Assembly: GCA_963924555.1 (NCBI GenBank)
Contig: OZ004589.1
Location: forward strand, 5,146,001 to 5,210,000
Length of the DNA stretch: 64,000 nt
Origin: Crambe crambe
Lineage: Eukaryota > Porifera > Demospongiae > Poecilosclerida > Crambeidae
Reading direction: 5' to 3'
Made by a program: the position numbers and the translations under genes. The notes under the pieces were generated by a model. That model made no database searches. It was not told the DNA's origin and was given only the letters and a program-made list of their open reading frames with translations. Below are positions 57,801 to 64,000 of this stretch, piece after piece; position 1 is the stretch's first letter, and every line of letters starts with the position of its first letter.

Positions 57801-60800
57801 ATCTGGCCATTCCTGGTAGAGGCTGCTTCAAGCAAAGGTACCCAGGTTCACACATAGCACCCTTTATTGGTCCTTTCTGTATTATTAATAACTGCTGTCA
57901 TGACAGTAATAATGGATCATTGCACTTGCGTGATGAATATCATTGATGACTGGATCAACTCCAAAAAATGGCTTGGCAGGAAAATTTCCTGTAGGCAGAT
58001 CAGCAAGACTATGTTCAATGATGATAGCAATGCCCCCAGTTTCTGCATATACGTAAGATTAATGTAGCATATAGCTGAACAAGTACGAGCTGATAGACTA
58101 GCTGTATTATGATGTGATTGCTTACCAGTTTGCCACCATGTATCCACAAATTTGCAATTGTCTGATCCAATTTTTTCACGAAACCAGTCACGAACTTTAC
58201 TGTTCAGAGGCTCTCCAACTATAATGATGTACTATAATTGGAGTAGGAGTATTGCTTGTGTACATAATTGCCAGCCCTTATATGGAATGTTTATAACAAA
58301 AAGAGTAAAGCATTGTGGTCTACATGTGACTGATAAGTTTACATAAAGGCAAAGAGCTTATCAGATTTTTCATTTTGTTTGCAAACATTCTTGACAGCTA
58401 AGCTATAATTATGATTGTACTGATAATAAGTTAGTTACAGGTCAGTACGTAACTTTAGAGTTCAAACTTATCAACAGCAACACAAGCTAGTCTGTCATAT
58501 CAGCACATTGCCAGCTATTATAAATGCTGAGTAGACTACAGATCATACGCTAGGGTATAAGTATATTCATAATTGTGAAATTTGAGAAAAGGTACAATTT
58601 CACTCAGGTCTTGAGATATATTGTACAATGTGATATTAATTAAAGTGTAATCCAAAGCTGAGATATGTTGTTGTAAAAATTAAGCATGCAACTGTCAGCA
58701 ATTTTAGGGGTTTCCCTGGGAAACTACTGCACAAGAACAAGAAGTGGTTAGTATCTTGTAGACTGTACATAGATAACATGTAGTCTAGGGGATCAAGTCT
58801 GTTTATCTGCACTAATAGAGTGTGTGAAAGGTTAGTGGGCGATAATAATGGCTTCTGTACTAACCCTCCTGAGGGTTTGGCAATATTATGGGGAAATTGG
58901 CTTCTGCATACATATCTCGGCTTCTCTACTGGTCCACCCAATACTACCAACTTCAAACCGAATATTCCCCTATAATATTATTTCCCTTCCAGTCATGGTT
59001 ATAATTATAAGATTTCTTGAAAGTTCACAATTCCCTTCATACGTAACTTTAAGGAAAACTATTACGCTCTCATGACTTACCAGTTGCAATTATTTTAAGT
59101 GAAGATAAATTGGAGGCATCCTTATCACCTAATTCCTTCATCAAACAGGTAATCACTTGTGGAGTGACGTAAAACTGATTTATCTTATGATTCTCAATTG
59201 CTTTCCAGTATCGATCTGTGAAAATATTAAGTAAAAATCTTAGATATCCAATAATTGAGAGGGTTTACCATTATCAGGATGTGTAGCAGTGCCCTCAAAG
59301 AGCAAAGTAGTAGCTCCATTGCAAAGAGGACCATACACCACGTAGGAATGTCCAGTGATCCAGCCAAGGACAGCCATGCACCCAAAGATATCTCCAGGTT
59401 TATAATCAAAAACATACTGTTAAAAAAAAGGCGACAAGTTGAGCATGGCAACAGCAATAGCTTACAACTATGCAATGACCCTTCAACATCTATATGGCTA
59501 CAAAATTTATAATATAATGCAACCTTGTGTGTTAAGGCAGTGTAGAGTAGATATCCAGCAGTTGAATGTTTGATGTTAGCAGGAATAGAGTTTGAGGTGG
59601 TGCCTGATGTGTACATGATAAACATCGTATCTTCAGCTTCTACTGGTACTGGATCAAAAGTGGTAGGATGCTTTTCCATTTCCTATTAATAGTCATTATT
59701 TTATGCTTGTAACTACTAATTATTATTAATAACCTCTTCAAGATTGAAATTACAGCTTTCATCCCAAGGAACCTTTTCTGACGGATACCTGTTTGCTACT
59801 AGGACAGTAAACTGTGGTTCTAGTTGTTTGTCTTTCTCTGGAAAAGTGCTTTCTTCTGCTTCATCAAGGACAGTACCCTCCGAAAGTGACCTTCTGAATT
59901 CTGGTCCAGTGTGAGCATATGGTCTTTCCTCAGTGAGCATATCCAATGATTTTGCTGAACCTCTTCTATTTAAGGCTTTCATTCTTGCAGATTTTATCAT
60001 ACGCAAGGCAGTGTCCAAATTGGATTTCAAATGGAATTTTTTCTTTCCAATTTCAACCATGTTTGATGTAATAATGCATTTTGCATCAGCTGAGTAACAA
60101 TTATATTAGTGATAATCAAACAATAATAATCAACAGGGGTACATACTGATTTGACTGATATTATCAGAACATACCATCTTGTATTCTTTCTTTTAATTCA
60201 CCCACTTTCAAGACAGCAAATACAACACTGAAATCACAGAAAATAAACAACATTCTTATTCCACAAATCTTAGATTTGAGGGAGGGTAGGGGTAGGAGGG
60301 GCAGTAGATTCCAGTATACCTATGAATGGCTCCGATTCTTGTACAGGCTAGCATGGCAGCCACAGCAATGGGAGAAGAAGACATGTAAATGATAACCACA
60401 TCTCCTTTCACTACTCCCTTGTTAGTCAGCACATGGGCTATCTGGCATGTCATCTTCAGTAATTTACTACAAGCAATAATAACATTATAAGTAAGGACTG
60501 AACAGCTGTGGCTATCCAGCTATTAAATCTTACTAGTAACTGATCTTTTCAGATGTTCCGTCATTTTTTTCCCATATAATGGCTGTTTTGTTTGGAGTGG
60601 CTTTAGCATGTCGATCAAGGCAATTCACTGGAATAAGATGAGGTATGATAATAAAAGTTGTGGGTTAGCTATATACACATGAACTCACCTGATGCATTGA
60701 GCTTCCCATCAAAAAAGCGTATTTTCCCATTCTGCATATCACATCCTTCCATTACCTTTGCTGCTGTGCATGGTTCATTCCATATCAACGTTTTAGTTGC

Positions 60801-62514
60801 CAGTTCAAACCAAAATTCCTTTGGATTCTTGATGCTCTCTTCATAAAGCTCGTCATAATTTGCCATTACATCTGACACTGGGGTTAAATTTTCATTTTTC
60901 TCAATATCACAGATATTTTGTGCCTAAATAAAAATTTTAAAAACAACTATTGTTTAATGTAGAAAAAAATTTCACTTTTAATTCACATAACCAACAGTGT
61001 CATTTAGTTTACCTGATAGAGAACATTATCACCAAGGGAGAGTTCAATTATCCCAGCCTGCCCAAAATCAGGTCGAAACTTCTCACAAATCTCTTCTTGT
61101 ATGTGCAAGCTAATGGCTTCTGGAACCTGCCAATATATGATGATGCAACCAGAATTGACAGTTACCAAGTGCAGCATGTAATGATGAAGACGGAATTCTT
61201 TGATAATATATCCTCGAATATTGCTAAAGTCAGCTAATGTCATTTTATCTGAATCACCAGATAATTTAAGCTTAAACAATTCACGTCCTTTAGCAGCTTT
61301 GAAGTCCTCTGGTCTGTGTTCAATGTATATATCCAAAAAGTCCAATATAAGAGTCTCACTCTTGTATTTTTCAACTTCTGCGGTATAATCATTCAATCTT
61401 TTATCAAATGCATGATAATCTTCATTTTTAACTTCAAAGCACAAGTCGATTAATTCCACCGATAGATGATAGTTGAGAAAGTCTATTGCTTTTTTTTCTT
61501 TTAGTTCCAACAGAACATCTTTCCAGCTAGGTGTTGCTCTCTGATCTTCACTATCTGATTTCCCCAAATTTAAGTCGCAGTCAGTTAAATAGACAAGAAA
61601 AGGGTCTACAGAAATTTTCTTTTCCTCCAAGTACTTATAGATGTCTGTAGTGATTTTAGAAAATTTGCTTTTCAGAGCATTATAACCTTTCCTTGCATCA
61701 CGATCCACTACTGTTACTTTGTCTAAAGATATAAACCCACACAGTTATTATACCAATGTAACAGTCCCATGCAGGTATACGTAGCTAGAAATCTATAACT
61801 TATAGGCTGAAGTTTTAATGTGGAGATAGTGGCCTTATTATCTTGGAACACAGGGAGGGTAAATGTTTGGGTTTCATCAAAGCATGATTGAGAAAATTAA
61901 TTTTAAAAGCTATCAATAATCTCTACCTCCATGGGACTGTTGTCACAAAATAATATAGCTAAAGGGGGGGTGGGGGGTGGGGGAGCTTAGCTGTCTTCAA
62001 AGCTGCTCTGTCCACTGAATATTCAATGTCATATAGCTACTTTGTTGTGTCTGCCAGGCTTACCAGTTGGGCGATGTGATCCTGGATCTACATTGGTTAG
62101 CAAAGGACCAACAAATAGACTTTTAATTGGTCTTTGTTCATTGCAATCATGAGGTGGATTTTGCCCTAAATAGAGATTTTTCCAGGAGTAATATGCTTAT
62201 AACATGGGATTCAAACTGATCATACCTAGAGTTTCCAGATTAGAATGAGGATGATCCATCTGCTGCTCGAAAATCTGCTGCTCTCTGTGATCCACTAAAT
62301 GAAAAATAAATAGCTAATTCTAGCTAGAGCTAGCTAGATAGCTAGTTCTATCTATATTACTTTCTGTTGGCTGTTCTTGTTCTACTGGAATTTGAAGACC
62401 AGGCCCTAAATGAATAATAATATGGACTGAACCAGAAAGCTGGATGCCATCAAACTTACTTTCAGCTGCATGGTCTTTGGACTTGGAACTATCAGGGTTG
62501 ACATCTTCACTCAT
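54847..62514 (-). CDS. Gene C: unknown domain plus acetyl-CoA synthetase-like protein, about 1069 aa
   Basis: Minus-strand exons: 62460-62514, 62361-62405, 62226-62294, 62064-62165, 61013-61722, 60689-60923, 60534-60627, 60320-60466, 60175-60227, 59734-60089, 59524-59682, 59269-59416, 59081-59215, 58126-58218, 57930-58042, 57741-57876, 57501-57631, 57349-57439, 55704-55873, 54847-55014. Total is 3210 nt, in frame. Starts [15 protein letters not shown]. Residues about 91-327 are the unrecognised domain, the most diverged of the three. From 328 the ACAS N-terminal region ([16 protein letters not shown]) leads into the ANL core: [13 protein letters not shown] at about 646-658 (P-loop degenerate), [38 protein letters not shown] and SGKILIS (lysine about 1027). 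Exon 10 is the longest of the three, with an acidic linker. Intron 15 uses a GC donor. This is the most compact copy, free of large insertions. Confidence 0.87.
55165..55233. repeat. Hairpin-forming inverted repeat
   Basis: TATTGTGTATCTGGCAGAAG and CTTCTGCCAGATGCACAATA enclose an inner palindrome ACGGATCATATATGATCCGT. It lies in the last intron of gene C. No promoter or known RNA motif was recognised. Confidence 0.75.
56092..56241. repeat. Foldback element in intron 18 of gene C
   Basis: Outer arms AGTTAGGCAGTTCAACCTTA (56092) and its complement (ending 56241) are perfect. Pairing continues inwards with interruptions through TGTATAGCAGCC, AGTGGCT and CAACC. About 150 bp, MITE-like. Confidence 0.8.
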
Positions 62515-63050
62515 CTTGAATTTGGAATTTTCGGGGTCAGACTCACTTGGGTCAGACTCACTTGGCTCAAATCAGCCTGCTACCCAATAGCTAATAATGT
62601 TTCCTTTATTATGTCACCTCTATCTAGACTGCTCACCTGATTCAAGTGGCAGGCTCAGAGTACACAGTAAGTTGTATACGAATTTAACCAAGCCCTGACT
62701 GGCCCATTACCAGTGGGTATTTTCCCGGGGTTTAACGTTTCCTAGTCAATTGACTTTTGTGGTTCGTAGGAGTAACGCGCATGCCCACAGATGTATCAGA
62801 GAGTGCGGTAGCACTCTCTAAGTAGGGATGGCAGGTCAAAGTCCATAGGACAGTATAAACTAAAAACTCTTCTTTCTCTTCTACCCTTACTCTACAGGTT
62901 CTCAGAAGGCTACAGTGAATTATTATATCTACAAAGAAGAGAGGAGAATGTTCAAAAGCCAAAAATTCATTCGCCAACATAAGAAAAAAACGAGTTCTAA
63001 AATTGACTTTTCGTTCTTTTTCTTTATAATAATAATGTATAAGATCGACG
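62515..63050. other. Upstream region of gene C
   Basis: Contains GAGTCAGACTCACTTGG-type short repeats just upstream of the start, a partial NRF1-like motif (CGCGCATGC) near 62778, and a GAGAGTGCGGTAGCACTCTC hairpin at 62801 followed by TAAGTAGGGATGGCA, as in the MITE-like sequence near 35010. No exon recognised. Confidence 0.45.
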
Positions 63051-64000
63051 TACCGACTTACTGGCTATAGTCATCAAAATTCTGCTTTGGCCATCTGTTA
63101 GAGCGGCACCTAGAGGCTGATCTTTTGCTATTAGTTTTGACTAAGGCTCTACTTCACTATTCGATAGCACTCGGAACACTGCTAATCTTTCTACGCCATT
63201 TTGAAGGGGGCGGGGCTTATGGGCGGAGCCACGTAAGCTTAAGTTTAGCTATAGCCAAGGTCTTCATTCATTATCTGATGATGTTCCAGTCACTCCTTGC
63301 TGAATTACAGTACAGATGCTCATCCTATAGTAGCATTATAGCCAGTAAGGTAAAGCGGGGCTATTTCGAATGGCGGGTAATTCCGTATTGTTCAAATATT
63401 TCTGAAACTACTGAAGCTTCTGAGCTCAATGTTGGAGGATATAATCTACTATAATAGTAGAATATATTCTTCAAAATAGAGATCATAAGCTCGAGGAGTT
63501 TTGAAAATATTTGACCCTACGGAATAGCCCCACCGTTCGAAATAGCCCCACTTTGCCTTACTTTGCTGTAGTGTAGTCAGCTCACTTCACCATGCCGTGT
63601 ACATGTCATTTACATTGCTGTTGCTGTAAAGTTTTATATCAACAAAACTTAAATAGCTAAACATATTCTTCAACCAGAGACACTGTATGTACCTACAAAA
63701 GAGGTTTATGTAGAGCTGGCTTTGTATAGTACTGTACTGTAGCCTCCCTCATTCAACTTCAAGCACTAAGAAAAAGGATAGAAACAAGTGAGCGTAAAAA
63801 ATTTCTTCAAATAAAAAGGTTAAGTAGGGATAGCCTAAAATCTAGCTGGGCTATCTATAATGTGCTGCAGCCTCGTATGAAAAAAATCTTCGCGATATTA
63901 CCTCATAAAAGGGGTGGGGCAATTAATAGCAGTTCTCCTCATATAACACCTGCACAGGATGTGGCCATTTGATGGCATCCACTATTATGATCACTACACC
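63051..64000. repeat. Duplicated block, copy 2 (pair of 2630-3360)
   Basis: Nearly identical to 2630-3360 apart from the MITE at 63348-63558 and few small changes. It still matches at the last base of the window. In copy 1 this block lies just 3' of gene A, so a further minus-strand paralog probably ends shortly beyond the window. Confidence 0.9.
63348..63558. mobile_element. 211-bp Tc1/mariner-type MITE
   Basis: Ends are AGGTAAAGCGGGGCTATTTC and the complement of AGGCAAAGTGGGGCTATTTC, two mismatches in 23 bp. TA flanks both sides (63346-63347, 63559-63560). The other block copy has the empty site GCCAGTACTTGG with a single TA, which proves the insertion and its boundaries. Confidence 0.93.

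Overview
This AT-rich window (about 64 kb) is eukaryotic. Coding sequence lies in many small exons with GT-AG introns, transposons of several classes are present, and there are no operons or ribosome binding sites. The protein types (acetyl-CoA synthetase-like fusions, a RAG1-like transposase, Ulp1-PHD and hAT proteins), the dense small inverted-repeat elements and the compact introns suggest an early-branching animal, most likely a demosponge. The species call is inference.

The backbone is a tandem array of three paralogous genes, all on the minus strand: gene A (7163-22945), gene B (33607-53293) and gene C (54847-62514). I could trace 20 exons in each with consistent splice phases and no internal stop, giving predicted proteins of about 1051, 1012 and 1069 residues. 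Each has a low-complexity N-terminus, an unrecognised domain of about 225-235 residues encoded by one large exon, and a complete acetyl-CoA synthetase-like (ANL superfamily) domain. All three share a degenerate ATP-binding P-loop but keep the WWQTETGG, ITGR and SGK motifs. The 3' end of gene A carries extra duplicated terminal exons. A duplicated block present at both window ends (2630-3360 and 63051-64000) suggests the array continues to the right.

Between genes A and B lies a ten-exon RAG1-like gene (25897-29294, minus strand). It has an N-terminal zinc/RING region and a core with candidates for all three catalytic acidic residues plus the zinc-binding C-x2-C and H-x4-H motifs. It is intact except for one apparent single-base frameshift. 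Next to it is a young Penelope-like retroelement (29943-32557) with identical inverted ends of about 482 bp and a perfect 12-bp target duplication.

Mobile elements have mostly entered introns. A hAT transposon sits in intron 4 of gene A, and the homologous intron of gene B preserves its empty site. Intron 4 of gene B holds a three-level nest: a DNA element (43634-51093) contains a Ty3/gypsy retrotransposon (44119-50989), whose pol gene is split by a third element (47829-50215) carrying a satellite array. Several MITEs can be delimited precisely because the duplicated copies supply empty sites. The left end holds a Ulp1-like/PHD gene, its decayed duplicate and G-rich tandem repeats. I saw no rRNA, tRNA or CRISPR array.
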